DNA of 64,000 nucleotides, from assembly GCA_946902875.1 (NCBI GenBank), contig OX336336.1, positions 8,092,545 to 8,156,544 on the forward strand, given 5' to 3'. Under the pieces are notes generated by a model that saw nothing but the letters and a program-made list of their open reading frames with translations, was not told where the DNA came from and did no database searches. Both the position numbers and the translations under genes were made by a program. Source of the DNA: Nematopogon swammerdamellus (lineage: Eukaryota > Arthropoda > Insecta > Lepidoptera > Adelidae). Below are positions 44,674-55,000 of this stretch, one piece after another; position 1 is the first letter of the stretch; every line of letters begins with the position of its first letter.

Positions 44674-45820
44674 ACTTTTTGTCTGGGCTTTTGCTGAACA
44701 ATCTTGGACGAAACCCTGTTCAGGAACCAACGCTAATGTTTTCCCCAAGTTTCCCCGATGGTTTCTGAGTAGATATTAGTGTACATATTCAAATTAGAAA
44801 TATGCAAATACGTAGTATTAATGTAAGTAGGTATATGAGAAGTTTTTGCTCGGAAATGTTATCAGTCGCCAAACCGGTTTCTGCATCCTGTCACATCAGT
44901 GTAAATGTAATGGGGGAGACGAAGCTGCCATGCGCGTGCCCCGAAATCAGTGCTCATAAAAACGGGAGTGCAATTAGGTACTAACCAGCAAACAATGTAT
45001 CGTTTGGTCGTAATTTACCTTTGTCATATATATATAACATATATAATATGCAAATAAGCCTTCCTCCGAGTAAAGCACTTTAAATGCTAAAATAATTTGC
45101 AATTAGGAAACAATGTAGAATGCCGTCATGCTCAGCACATACTGAGCGAGCACTTTCGCCAGTCTCTCCACTCAGAAATCTTCTGTCTAATGTTCTTATA
45201 GCTGTCTCGAACAACGCATTAATTATGAAACTAAAGATGCTCGAATTGAGGCGAAAGTAAGTGCAAAACAGACGAAAGCATGATGTCCTCACGAAATATC
45301 TCACCGTATAGATAACCATAAAGCATAACATATAAGGGAGAAATTTGATGGTGTATGTTGTAAGGAAGAGCACGTGTATGAGACCGGTATTCGCGAGACA
45401 CAATCTAAACCGGTTCGGACCACACATCATGCATGACACAAGTCTCCATCGACACGTGGTTCAAATGAATCGCTACGAAATTCTATGAGAACTCTGATGG
45501 ATGAGCCTCGGAAAAAGATTGAAGCATATTATGTCCTACTATCATTGGGTGTCGTCAATATATTTTAGGAAAGAGGACGTAGGAAAGCCTAAAAGTAAGT
45601 ACTGAGTAAGTGAGGTCTCACTCAGGTTCAACACTTCCAATAATCCAATCCACTAATGAAGGAACTTACTAAAATTATGTGAGTATAGATAATTGTCTAA
45701 TCTTAATGTTACATGTGAAAATTGAACTGGAAAATTATTGATGGGCTAGGTTCGATTTATGGATCGAAATTTAATTGAAATTCTCAAATTAAAATTATAG
45801 TTCAATCGACTTGTCGATTT
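44674..45820. other. intronic, nothing recognised
   Basis: The minus ORF at 45080-45439 (119 codons) shows no domain and no splice context. I do not call it. Confidence 0.35.
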
Positions 45821-46189
45821 GTCAGCCTCGGTAGCTCAGTGGTGCTTTCGGTCGACTGTTGTTAAAAGCAACGCTGAGCGCAGTCAGTACTTGGATGGGT
45901 GACCGCTCGATCGCTGGAGGCTGACCGAGGTTTGGATTTCACGTTAAACTGTAGGTCCCTTCCCTTCGTACTTTACTAGGAGGAAGGGTTTATCCCGGCC
46001 GGTTTGGTACCACCGCACTGAGCGAAACGTCGGTCGAAACGGCTATGTAAATAGTTCGTGTTTTCCGTCCAGTTCAGCGTAGCCGACATGAAATGAAGGG
46101 AAGCACTGACATGGCACCTAGTTCACAAGGTGTTATCACGGATGTTGTAGGTGATGTAGCCAACCGTGTCAGTTTCTATAAAAAAAAAC
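45821..46189 (+). mobile_element. composite 5S/tRNA SINE, complete copy
   Basis: The clearest copy. GTCAGCCTCGGTAGCTCAGT (A box), AAAAGCAACGCTGAGCGCAG and TCAGTACTTGGATGGGTGAC (5S-like, about 45864-45903), GAGGTTTGGATTTC (degenerate B box), body GGTACCACCGCACTGAGCGA and CGGTCGAAACGGCTATGTAA, and tail CGTGTCAGTTTCTATAAAAA. About 370 bp. No ORF. Confidence 0.85.
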
Positions 46190-48829
46190 GAACCTACAGA
46201 AAAAATTTATTGACCTACATGATGTTCATAAATTCAATAAGTAACCCTGGACTGGTAACACCGACGACGACCGCGACCGCTGACCGCCAAGGCCGGCGGC
46301 GGCGCCAGGTTGCTGGATCAGGTTACAGCAATACAGCATCTCCGCAGTACTGTTATGCGCATAGCTGCGTCTGCGCACAACTATTCAGGTCGATAGCAAC
46401 ACAACTCATGTTATACTTATTGCGACAATCAATCATTCGTGTCCGAGTTTAGAGGCTAAAAAAACTTACTCGCCAGACCTGCCAGTCTTACCTGTCAAGA
46501 CTGATGATTAGTAAAAGCAACGGTACAATTGTATTTACGATCTACCCAACCGCTTCCAAAATGTGAGCCACCTTGAGGGTATGTCACTGATAATACCGCG
46601 AATGAAAGAGGCCCGCCCTTATTCAACAGAAAAAAAAACTGATAGCGATGATACATGCAGATTCTAAAGAATTAACGTAGAAATAGCAACACCAACAAAC
46701 TTAATAGTGATCATTAGTCCGTCAAGATCTGCGTTCGATATCGTGGCAGCGATCAAAACATCTGAAGGTCGGGTCAATTTTTTCGCCAGGCGAAGGAAGA
46801 AAAACAATAGCTGAGGGATCCTCACCTGTTGCCGTGGCCAAGGTCGTCTCATCATCGGCGTCGACGTCTGCGTACTGAATACCTGATGTATCATTACATA
46901 CATGACTGCTCTATGAGGCGTCACCGTGCCTCGTCGGCTACGTGACCGCGGAGTAGGCGTCTCGCAATTTAGAACACTTGTATTGTTTAAGTGCGAGTAA
47001 ACTAGAAGTTACTACTGCAGGATCTGTTTCGTTGAATATGAGTTGAACAATTCGTATTCTTGTTAAATTGTCGTAATTAGTTATGGAAGGAATGCGCTAA
47101 GCTGAACGAATAGTTGGCTTTCTTGGCTAGTAGTTCTGCTTCTTGCATTAGCGTCTCTCAACTGTCTGTCCGTTGTCTATCATCTTTTTGTTTATTTACT
47201 TCTATGAGCGTTTCTCGTTTCGTTTCCATAGAAATCAGAATTGACTCAGATTCTTGTGGTTGTTTTTCTCTTGGCTAAATTTAAATACAAATACTTCTTA
47301 CATCAATTTAGTCAAATGTGTTTTGATTTAGTTAGACTTTCAAGCTTAAAATTTAGATTGCTCTCTTTTTAACAGCTCTTTATTAATGTGACCTCGACCG
47401 GTGCTGAACCCCCTACTCTAACAATAGTAGCTTACCCATTATCTAGTTTAAAGAGGTGGTTAGTTAGTTGGGGCCCAACACGCACGAAACATCACAAAGC
47501 TTGGTGAAGAATGAGTCGACTGTTTGGTCAATACTGAGGCGTTGAGGTACTACTGGTGTCTGGTATTATTAATGTATGGTGAATTTTATGAGCTTTGGCT
47601 TCATAGTGCTTTGTGCATGTGTCGAAAGCTTAGAAATTGTTGGCAGATATGGTTTGTAAATATATCGAAAATTCAAATTCTATATAGCTAACATTTCACA
47701 AATATACATGTCTGTGTATTGGTATTCAGTTTTCCTGTAATGTATGCACTACTACTGTCTACTAAATTTACGAGTTACAAATTATTTCTTGCAAATCTAA
47801 TATAAGCTGAAAGATCTCTATTGAACGGACAAGCCCACATTTTAATTCTGCTGTTGGTTATTCTGTAAATTGTTTTGTGGAGCCAGCCATTCCGTCTAGT
47901 TAGAGATAAAAAAAATATTTTCAACATGTTCACAAAATTCTACATTGTATGAAAGTATTTGATATTAATTTCAACTTGATACATCTAACCGTTCATGTGA
48001 AAAAGGGTGGTGACAGACGGACAGACAGACGGACTCACAAGAAAGTGATCCTATAAAAGTTCAGTTTTTTCCTCTTTTAAGGAAGGGAACCCTAAAAATA
48101 AAATACAATAAAATTAAAACCAACATTTAAATCCTAAGCAAACTTTAAACGAAAAGAAACTAAACTTGGCTACGATATACATTTCTTGGTTACCTAGGAT
48201 GGAATAGTGAATTTCTACGAGCTTAGATTTGTCAACAAAAAATTATCATATTACCTAAATGTATCATAATAATACTCTTTTATCTCCAGGCTCGTCTCCA
48301 GTACATATTTCCAATTACTATTTCCTTCTCATTTTTCGTATTCTTGCAATAGCTTATATTATATATAATATATGGGTTTTTATATATTTACCTAATTGGC
48401 CATAAATAAGGCTGAGGACACCATTGCGTAGCCCCTAAAATTCATATCTGCGACAACCTGTACGCTACTTTTTCGTACACCTATGCAAATGTATGCCACC
48501 CTGCGTGTCAGCTAATAGTTCTATCGATTTTCTGCCACCGGTATGCCCACCCCCGCCACCCTGTCGCTCTCGTTAATTCTAGTGTTGCAAACAATTCAAA
48601 AACTTAGAATGACCATCAGCTCGTTGAGTAGGTGAAAAGTAAAGTTGTGACACAAATATTAAATTATTATATCATGTCCATCTCTGTCGCGTTCGTGGAC
48701 TCACATGTCTGTCTGTATGCCCATATTACAAGCCGTCGTTTCATGAAATAACGTTCGTCCTGCCGGAAGGCATGCCCACAAACGTAAAAAAAACCTCAGG
48801 TGTACTCCAGGAGTGCCGGCAGAAGTGAA
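46190..48829. other. intronic, nothing recognised
   Basis: No supported gene. A decayed (GACA)n and GGGAACCCTA block at 48011-48096 resembles the GGTTCCGTA family in reverse. Confidence 0.35.
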
Positions 48830-49257
48830 AACTTTTTGTATTTCCGAAAATAATTCTTAGGTGGTTACAAAAAAAACTAAACACCCTAAAAAAAATTTAA
48901 ACACCGTAACATTGCTTAAAAAAGAAAACAAAAGAAAAAAAAAACAAACAAAATTTTGAGGGATTCGAACCCATGGTCAAAAAATACAAACCCTACACTC
49001 TTACCATTGAGCCAAGAAATCAAATAAACTACCAAACGAATATCGGATTCCCTTGATTCGCTTTCAGCGTTACTGTCACTGAGAGGCGAACAGAATTGAT
49101 CCCGAGCCATCGTAACTTAACCCTTAATGCATTGACTTAAGGTTGAATTTTAAATAATTAAAATAAATCTGTCGCTTTTCGAGATCTGTCGCGAGTCTAT
49201 TTTTACCCACCTAAAAAAGTGCCAAGCGCCGCTAAAGAAGTTTTCACTTCAAAAATT
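48830..49257. mobile_element. inverted-end element containing a tRNA-like segment
   Basis: Bounded by GAAGTGAAAACTTTTT-type and AAAGAAGTTTTCACTTC ends, which are inverted. The right part (ACTTAACCCTTAATGCATTG and TTTTTACCCACCTAAAAAAG) matches 21340-21450 in the palindrome arm. On the minus strand 48945-49018 reads TTGGCTCAATGGTAAGAG ... GGGTTCGAATCCC, a tRNA-like A and B box pair. The stems are too poor for a functional tRNA. Confidence 0.55.
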
Positions 49258-49369
49258 CAATAAAAAAAAAACATCCCCGACACATCAACAAATCGGCCGA
49301 CCTGATCTTCATCAAACATGGCTAAGAACCATCTCGCATAAACCAGCTTTCTTATAAAAAAAAAAACGG

Positions 49370-49880
49370 CCGGGTTTTACTCCGGGAGTGCCGGCAGAAG
49401 TGAAAACTTAAACATCAACGTTGTGCATTTTTGAATATTTTGGAATGGTTAGGGAATAATTTCGCACGAATTGTTTTATTTATCAGTATAAAAGTACTAT
49501 CATTTATGTGGTAAAATACAATATTCATTTATTGCGCTATCGTAGACAAACATGACAATTTATATTACATAAAAAATTAACACTACAGAACTTTTATAAT
49601 TATTTTACATGAAAAAGTTTATTTCTCAGAAAAATCAACTTTCATCCATAATTTCAACGAATCTTACGCTTTTTCGATCAGGCTACGGATCTGACGCGAG
49701 TTTAATATTTTTTAACCATCTAAAAAAAGTGCCAAGCGCCGCTAAAGAAGTTTCGAATCTTACGCTTTTTCGAGCAGGCTACGGATCTGACGCGAGTTCT
49801 GACGCGAGTTTAACATTTTTTACCCATCTAAAAAAAATGCCAAGCGCCGCTAAAGAAGTTTTCACTTCAAAAAAAACAAA
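49370..49880. repeat. repeated CGCCGCTAAAGAAGTTT blocks
   Basis: GAATCTTACGCTTTTTCGAT / GAGC, AGGCTACGGATCTGACGCGA and AAAAGTGCCAAGCGCCGCTA (or AAAATGCC...) occur twice in tandem (49665-49755, 49755-49865). The 141-codon frame 49609-50034 is composed of these repeats. Related blocks lie at 21340-21440, 25530-25630 and 49205-49255. Confidence 0.7.
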
Positions 49881-49985
49881 TCGGCCCATCCGTTTGGGAG
49901 CTGCGATGCTACACACACACACACACACAGACGGAGGCGTCAAACTTATAACACCCCTCCAAACCGTCGCCATCGCGCTTAGTAT
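49881..49985 (-). mobile_element. repeat with (CA)n, partner of 54845-55000
   Basis: AATCGGCCCATCCGTTTGGG, the (CA)n run at 49911-49929 and AACTTATAACACCCCTCC are the reverse complement of the order GAGGGGTGTTATAAGTTTAA, (GT)n, GATGGACCGATTTGGATG at 54868-54966. Confidence 0.6.
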
Positions 49986-50772
49986 AGCTACTATGTATGT
50001 AGCTATCGAAGAGCTAAAACCATTAAATGAATGATAGGAGGAAATGTGCTTTATTATAGTGTTAGTACTTACTTTTGAAGCGAAGCTTACTTTAGAAGCG
50101 AAGCTTCTATAGTGTTTAGCTCGGCCGCCAGGTAGTAAAATGAGAAAAAACGTCAGCCGTCAGCGTTAACTGATGCCTGCTGCATTCGTTCAGTGGTTCG
50201 TAGAACAGTGTCGGTCAGCTGAACACGAGTTCAAATCCCGAGTTCTACGGGGTTTTTTGTTTATTTTCCAATTATTTTTTTGTAGAAGCTTGTTTTTCCT
50301 TTTTCAATACATACAGGTTTTTTCCATTTCCAGTATTTTTTTTTTGGTAGAAACTTGTTTTTCCTTTTTTAATACATAGATTCTTCACATAACTTTTAAT
50401 ATTCAATTATATATACCAATACATCTACCGAAAATTACTTTCACTCAAAAAAGGTTCGAGCACTTGTGCGTTAAAAGTTATAATTCTTTGGCTTATAAGA
50501 AAAATATTATGTGAAAATATGTTCTGAAAATGGGGAGTATACTCAAAAAAAAATATCACAGTCACCGCATACAAATTATTTGCATGATACTACGAGGTTC
50601 ATTACGTGCGGAAAGAAGTATAATTTCAAAATGTGTAAGAGCTTAGATTCTGCCCTCACCCGTTTTTTCTGTACCTAAGTGTATTGGTTAATTAATGAAA
50701 CGCTAATGAAATGTGCGTCCTACCGGTAGAACTTTCGTACTACTGAGGGCACTGGCAGGACGCCCATAATAC

Positions 50773-50899
50773 TGTAAATGTTTGTTAATTTCTATTAAAT
50801 AAAATACATTTAATGAGTCCATCTTTATTTTACTATGTTGACTGACTGTCAATTACAACTTTTTCTATCAACCAAATAATAACCAGCCAACCCATGACA
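50773..50899 (-). repeat. 3' LTR of a Ty3/gypsy element
   Basis: 127-bp copy of the LTR at 53985-54108. It contains ATACATTTAATGAGTCCATC, TTTACTATGTTGACTGACTG and CCAGCCAACCCATGACA. On the minus strand the LTR begins TGTCATGGG and ends TTTACA, giving the usual TG...CA termini. It is clearly diverged from the other LTR, so the insertion is not recent. Confidence 0.85.
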
Positions 50900-51089
50900 T
50901 CTCCTTTTTTAACTCTTTTAACTAAAGCAAATGAAAACACTAATAACATAATATATAATCATGTAGATATGCCGGTGGTCTAATAAGTAATAAATAACCC
51001 TACCGCTTCTGGTTGTTACATGTTTATTTCCTAAATTTATTGTCTCCTCTCTACATCATTATCAGGTACAGCTACATAATTATTGTCTG
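50900..51089. other. decayed interior near the 3' LTR
   Basis: Non-coding AT-rich sequence between the 3' LTR and an inserted LINE piece. The expected RNase H and integrase coding parts of a gypsy element are not visible. Confidence 0.5.
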
Positions 51090-51440
51090 TATCAGCGAGC
51101 GGCGTTCACACCGGCTCCTTCATTCCAAGGCACGTCGTCGTTTAAATTAAGCGAAAACCTCGGGGTCCTCGGAGTCGAACTGTCGCACGACCTGAACTTT
51201 CGTCGCCATATCGAGGGGAAGGCCAAGCTGGCTTCTAAAAAGCTGGGCGTAAACTCTGGAACGCTCTCCCTGCCCACATATTTATGCCCCCAAGTATAGT
51301 CTCGGGTCCTTTAAGAGAGGCGTTAATAGGCACCTGTCAGGCCGGCATGGCATTCGCAACCCCCGCGTACGACCGAATGTCCATGGGTGTCGTTAGACAG
51401 CTTATGGGTGGCTCGGCGCCACATGTCGCGATTAGTATAA
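51090..51440 (+). mobile_element. internally deleted Jockey-like LINE fragment
   Basis: On the plus strand a frame reads NLGVLGVELSHDLNFRRHIE then GKAKLASKKLGVNSG, typical of the C-terminal RT region of Jockey-clade LINEs. It then jumps across a deletion to LSLPTYLCPQ (the ORF end) and the tail family (GGCACCTGTCAGGCCGGCAT, GCTTATGGGTGGCTCGGCGC, CACATGTCGCG). It lies antisense to the gypsy element and cuts its RT frame at about 51445. This copy links all the short tail fragments in the window to a Jockey-like LINE. Confidence 0.75.
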
Positions 51441-51444
51441 AACA

Positions 51445-51963
51445 AAAAACATTTTTTAAGCGTTCGTCGTGTTCTTTTCGATTGCGACCCCATATAAAAA
51501 AATCATCAATAAACGTTTCACATCCCACAATGCCATCAAAAATGTTTCTGAAAGTTTTATGATAAATCTCTGGTGCTGTACATAAGCCATATGGCATTCG
51601 GTTATAGCAAAACCTACCAAAATGAGTATTAAATGTGCACAAACGACGACTATTCTCTGACATTTTTATTCGATGGAATGCAGTTCTGGCGTCTAAACTA
51701 CTAAATATCTTAGCTTCATGAATTCTACTCGAAATCTCTTGAAAGGTTGGCAATACATAATGCTCCCTGTGAATTTGTTTATTTAAATGGTGTGGGTCTA
51801 GACAGATTCTCAATGAGTTATCTGGTTTCTTAACTATAACCAAACTATTCACAAATTCAGTTGGTTCATTCACCTTACTGATAACACCAGATTCTGAAAT
51901 TTTCTGTAATTCATTTTTTAATCGGTCAGTCAAACTAAAAGGTACTTTGCGACAAGCTTCCAC
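51445..51963 (-). pseudogene. Ty3/gypsy reverse transcriptase, truncated
   Basis: The open frame (173 residues of element origin) covers the fingers and palm of a Ty3/gypsy RT. It includes NSLVIVKKPDNSLRICLDP, LPTFQEISSRIHEAKIFSSL with the first catalytic Asp in SLDARTAFHRI, FCYNRMPYGLCTAPEIYHK, and the second catalytic pair in FIDDFFIWG (F-I-D-D in place of the usual YxDD). It ends abruptly at 51445, where the frame runs into the antisense LINE piece, so the last 35 residues of the open frame are not part of it. Thumb, RNase H and integrase are missing. Orientation agrees with the LTRs and gag. Dead copy. Confidence 0.9.
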
Positions 51964-52316
51964 TTTTGGTTGATAATTATCTTCTAATTTTATATTACAT
52001 TGATTGTAATTCCCAATTTATTTTCGAACACCCCAAGTGTTCGAAAATAACACAAATTAACAAGCCAAATTAACACAATGTTATTTTTATCATACTCATC
52101 ATTATGGTTTATTGCTTTAATTTCATTCCTGTTTATTAGTTTCAATCGAAGTAATGTATGCCACCCCAACACTGGTATAACATTCCGCCTTACTTCGTCT
52201 ATTACCATGAATTCCAGACAATGTGACTTCATATTTTGAAACATGCAGACTACTCTTATTTTAAGTCTTGATTTTGTTGGTTGAATGTTGCTTTCGTTGA
52301 ACCCAATTTGCTTCAG
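51964..52316 (-). pseudogene. gypsy protease C-terminal part and linker to RT
   Basis: The frame 52244-51990 reads MFQNMKSHCLEFMVIDEVRR followed by NVIPVLGWHTLLRLKLINRN, the usual end of a retroviral-type aspartic protease: CLEF-x-V-x-D, then a V-L-G motif and a hydrophobic helix. It joins the N-terminal half at 52929 onward across the inserted MITE. A hairpin with TTATTTTCGAACAC arms (about 52018-52050) interrupts the linker. Confidence 0.75.
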
Positions 52317-52318
52317 TA

Positions 52319-52926
52319 TATATAAGGTGCTTCGTTATTCATGTCAATAACTTCGGGAGGGTTACATACACACTCAAACACTTTACGCAAAAAAACATAT
52401 GTTAATAGGAGCATTTTTTCTCCTAACATCTCCTAACAAAAAAATAAAATAAAATAGCTGTAAAAATCAATCATGCTATAGACCCTTGCAAACACGAAAC
52501 GTAGGCACACACACCGCACAAGTAGGTAGGTAGGTAGGTAGCTAGTTTTAGAGCGGCAGTGGCCTAGTGACCTTGTGTTTGACTTACTTACAACAAACAG
52601 CTGTTCTGCGTTTGAACATAGTACGGTCATTGACCCCGTACAATGCAAGATACCTACTGATACACAGAGGTCTAGTGACCTTGTGACTTACTTACAACAA
52701 ACAGCTGTTCTGCGTTTGAACATAGTACGGTCATTGACCCCGTACAATGCAAGCTACCTACTGTTACACAAAGGTTGATCCTTTTAATGTTTAGGTAGCA
52801 AACATGTTTTGTTAAATTTCTCGAAAAGTAATGCTGAAAACATATATTTTTTTTGCGTAACGTGTTTATTTGAGTGTGTATGTAACCCTCCCGAAACATT
52901 TGACATGAATAACGAAGCACCTTATA
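52319..52926. mobile_element. 608-bp MITE inserted in the gypsy protease
   Basis: Terminal inverted repeats of about 70-80 bp start TATAAGGTGCTTCGTTATTC, continue ATGTCAA and include GGGAGGGTTACATACACACT. The element is flanked by TA on both sides (52317-52318 and 52927-52928), a target duplication typical of Tc1/mariner-like elements. Inside, a segment of about 110 bp is present twice in direct order (about 52560-52665 and 52670-52775; TTACTTACAACAAACAGCTG, AGTACGGTCATTGACCCCGT). No transposase. Taking the element out with one TA leaves the two halves of the protease in register, confirming the boundaries. Confidence 0.9.
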
Positions 52927-52928
52927 TA

Positions 52929-53250
52929 GCGGCATAACATCCTAATCAGCTCCTGAGTCTAATTTAACTTTGAATCTTGAATTTCCATACTTCAGTTCTT
53001 CAATGAAACAATTTTCTTGTTCATCGTTTGTAATTTCATCCAAAGTAAATTCCTCCATGACGTTCTCATCTTTTCTTTCACTGTCGTCTTCCTTGATTTC
53101 ATGAACTACTCCTCCATTCTTAATTCGACACATTTTTGCAAAATGATTGGGCTTGTTACATTTAACACACATTTTCTTATATGCTGGGTATTTTACAGCT
53201 TCATAAACATGCTTTGTTCCACATCTCTTGCAATCAATTTGTTTTGACAT
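52929..53250 (-). pseudogene. gypsy nucleocapsid zinc knuckle and protease N-terminus
   Basis: The frame reads DCKRCGTKHVYEAVKYPAYK then KMCVKCNKPNHFAKMCRIKN, with a Cys/His knuckle C-x2-C-x4-H-x4-C arrangement of the Ty3/gypsy type. An acidic linker follows, then FKVKLDSGAD, the start of an aspartic protease with its catalytic Asp. A stop codon directly follows DSGAD, and the MITE lies 13 bases further on. Confidence 0.85.
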
Positions 53251-53463
53251 TTGTTCGGTTCTGACAACCTCATCTTTTCTTTTGTAGACTTTTGATACCT
53301 AACATTCTTTTCCATCATTGTTTCAAGTTGTGGAGAGGCGAGTTCCGTTCCTTTACAAATTTGTAAACATGTTTTCAATGATAGATTGACGTACGAAGTA
53401 GTTTTTCTCTCAATTGATTATCGCTGATTCCTCTTACTATTTAGTCTCTCACCAACCCATCTT
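53251..53463 (-). pseudogene. frameshifted gag middle
   Basis: Coding fragments in changing frames (for example KTCLQICKGTELASPQLETM near 53378-53310) bridge the gag N-terminal half and the zinc knuckle. Several frameshifts and stops show decay. Confidence 0.6.
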
Positions 53464-53907
53464 TTAGTTTTCGAAACCACAATCTTTCGATAAATTCGTC
53501 AATGCTATTACAAATTCATCGAAACTCTCTGATTCTTTCTGAACTCTTGAAAAAAATGTATGCCTCAATACGGTTTCATTGCGAATCGGCTCACAATAGC
53601 TTTGAAAGGCATCCAGCAATATCTCAACTGTGAGGGTTTTTTCTTCTAATTCTTCAAACGTGTTGTAAATTTCCAGGGCGTCCTCACCAATTGTGTGCAG
53701 AAATAATGCGACTTGCTGTTCCACATCGAACTTCTTATCTGCTCCTGTAGCCTTGTAGGACAACAAAAACCGTTTTTTGATTTTTTTTTTAATTCTCCGC
53801 ACATTACCTTGTAGGTCGAGTGCTGGCGGTTTTTTTTTAAATTTTTTTTTATTGATACGCGAGACACTTGGCGCTGTCAGCGGTTGCTTTAGTGATTCCA
53901 TTTCCAC
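53464..53907 (-). pseudogene. Ty3/gypsy Gag capsid region
   Basis: Open frame of 147 codons. After a Lys-rich start come PPALDLQGNVRRIKKKIKKR, FLLSYKATGADKKFDVEQQV, ALFLHTIGEDALEIYNTFEE and ETVLRHTFFSRVQKESESFDEFV, the capsid-like Gag domain of metazoan Ty3/gypsy elements. Poly-Lys stretches (KKKFKKK, RRIKKKIKKR) come from A/T runs and look like slippage. It lies next to the 5' LTR in the expected order: LTR, gag, zinc knuckle, protease, RT. Confidence 0.85.
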
Positions 53908-53984
53908 TTTATACCGGCTGAGCCCAGTGATATGCTAAAGTTAAAAGTTAAACGTTAGTAATATATAAGTCAATGGCTGAGCCA

Positions 53985-54108
53985 TGTAAATTTTTGTTAA
54001 TTTATAATAAAATACATTTAATGAGTTCATCTTTATTTTACTATGTTGACTGACTGTCAAAATTACTTTTTCTATGAACCAAATAATAAAACCAGCCAAC
54101 CCATGACA
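53985..54108 (-). repeat. 5' LTR of the Ty3/gypsy element
   Basis: 124 bp. On the minus strand it starts TGTCATGGGTTGG and ends AAATTTACA. The next bases inward are TGGCTCAGCCATTGAC, and TGG right after an LTR fits a tRNA primer-binding site. Flanking bases of the two LTRs are similar but not identical, so no exact target duplication is claimed. Confidence 0.85.
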
Positions 54109-54555
54109 AATTACCTCATCTGTGCGCCAACGCCGCGCTACCTCTGCAGTCAATTGAAAATTGTGTGCAATGGTAATTGTATATAACAATAGCAATTCTA
54201 TTCTTTACATTTCATCTCTGGGCTGTGTTCTTCACAACACGCGATTTTAACTTTCCAGTGAACTATGAACGGACTATGTGCCTCGTCATGAATGTCCTTC
54301 CTTCCGTTCGCTGAAGAGTCACGAATTACAAATTCACTGAACACTATCTCTTTTATTTATGGATACAAATATATTTTACAACTAGGTAGGTTGTTATGCT
54401 TATTTATTTTTATTTATATAATTAAAAACATTTACAACATTACATAATTAATATACTAAACAAACATTATATAAACAAAAGATAAGTCAATTACAGATTT
54501 TTCTTAGTACTGAAAACCAAAAATAATGGATAGCTACATACATACGTGCTACATA
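54109..54555. other. intronic, nothing recognised
   Basis: AT-rich, no feature supported. Confidence 0.4.
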
Positions 54556-54796
54556 CAAGTGCGATTCGGACTCGCGCACCGAGGGTTCCGTACCGCCACG
54601 TTTTTTTTATAATTTTTCATAAATCGTTAATTTACAGTTAGGTATATCACATAAAACATACATATTATTTGTTGTTTCTGCTTATCGTAAGCTTGGTGGG
54701 ATTATAGTGCAAAAGTATAACCATAAATAATAATAAAAATCGGCCAATTACGCGTTGGTACGGAACCCTAGCTGCGCGATTCCGACTCGCACTAGG
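54556..54796. mobile_element. 240-bp MITE with GTGCGATTCGGACTCGCG-type ends
   Basis: The left end AAGTGCGATTCGGACTCGCG, then CACCGAGGGTTCCGTACC, pairs with the right end GGTACGGAACCCTAGCTGCG, then CGATTCCGACTCGCACTAGG. The inside is AT-rich and non-coding. A half-copy of the end lies at 30479-30516. Confidence 0.8.
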
Positions 54797-54844
54797 CCGA
54801 GTGTTTTTATGTTTATAGTTGTAATTTATTTCTACACAATAAAA

Positions 54845-55000
54845 GTTGTTGTTAAACCCCGACGCAAAGAGAGGGGTGTTATAAGTTTAACGTGTGTGTG
54901 TATGTGTGTAAGGGTGTGTCTGTCTGTGGCATCGTAGCTCCCAAAAGGATGGACCGATTTGGATGCGGGTTTTTTTTTATTAGAAAGCTGGTGTAATCGG
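54845..55000 (+). mobile_element. repeat with (GT)n run
   Basis: ACCCCGACGCAAAGAGAGGG, GTGTTATAAGTTTAA, GTGTGTGTGTATGTGTGT, GGCATCGTAGCTCCCAAAAG and GGACCGATTTGGATGCGGG. The antisense relative is at 49881-49985. Confidence 0.6.

Noticed and set aside
45080..45439. 119-codon minus-strand frame
   Set aside because: Hydrophobic low-complexity translation of AT-rich DNA. No family recognised.
45861..45904. 5S rRNA gene
   Set aside because: Only the central control-region block resembles 5S rRNA. The 5' and 3' thirds are tRNA-like or SINE body, so it is part of a SINE.
48945..49018. Candidate tRNA gene (minus strand) with GGGTTCGAATCCC
   Set aside because: A and B boxes are present but acceptor and anticodon stems do not pair well, and it sits inside a repeat. 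Treated as tRNA-derived repeat.
49609..50034. 141-codon open frame
   Set aside because: Composed of duplicated repeat blocks and a (CA)n run. No domain.
50195..50255. tRNA-like B box (GAGTTCAAATCCCG)
   Set aside because: Only a B-box-like motif could be seen. No paired stems and no repeat partner.
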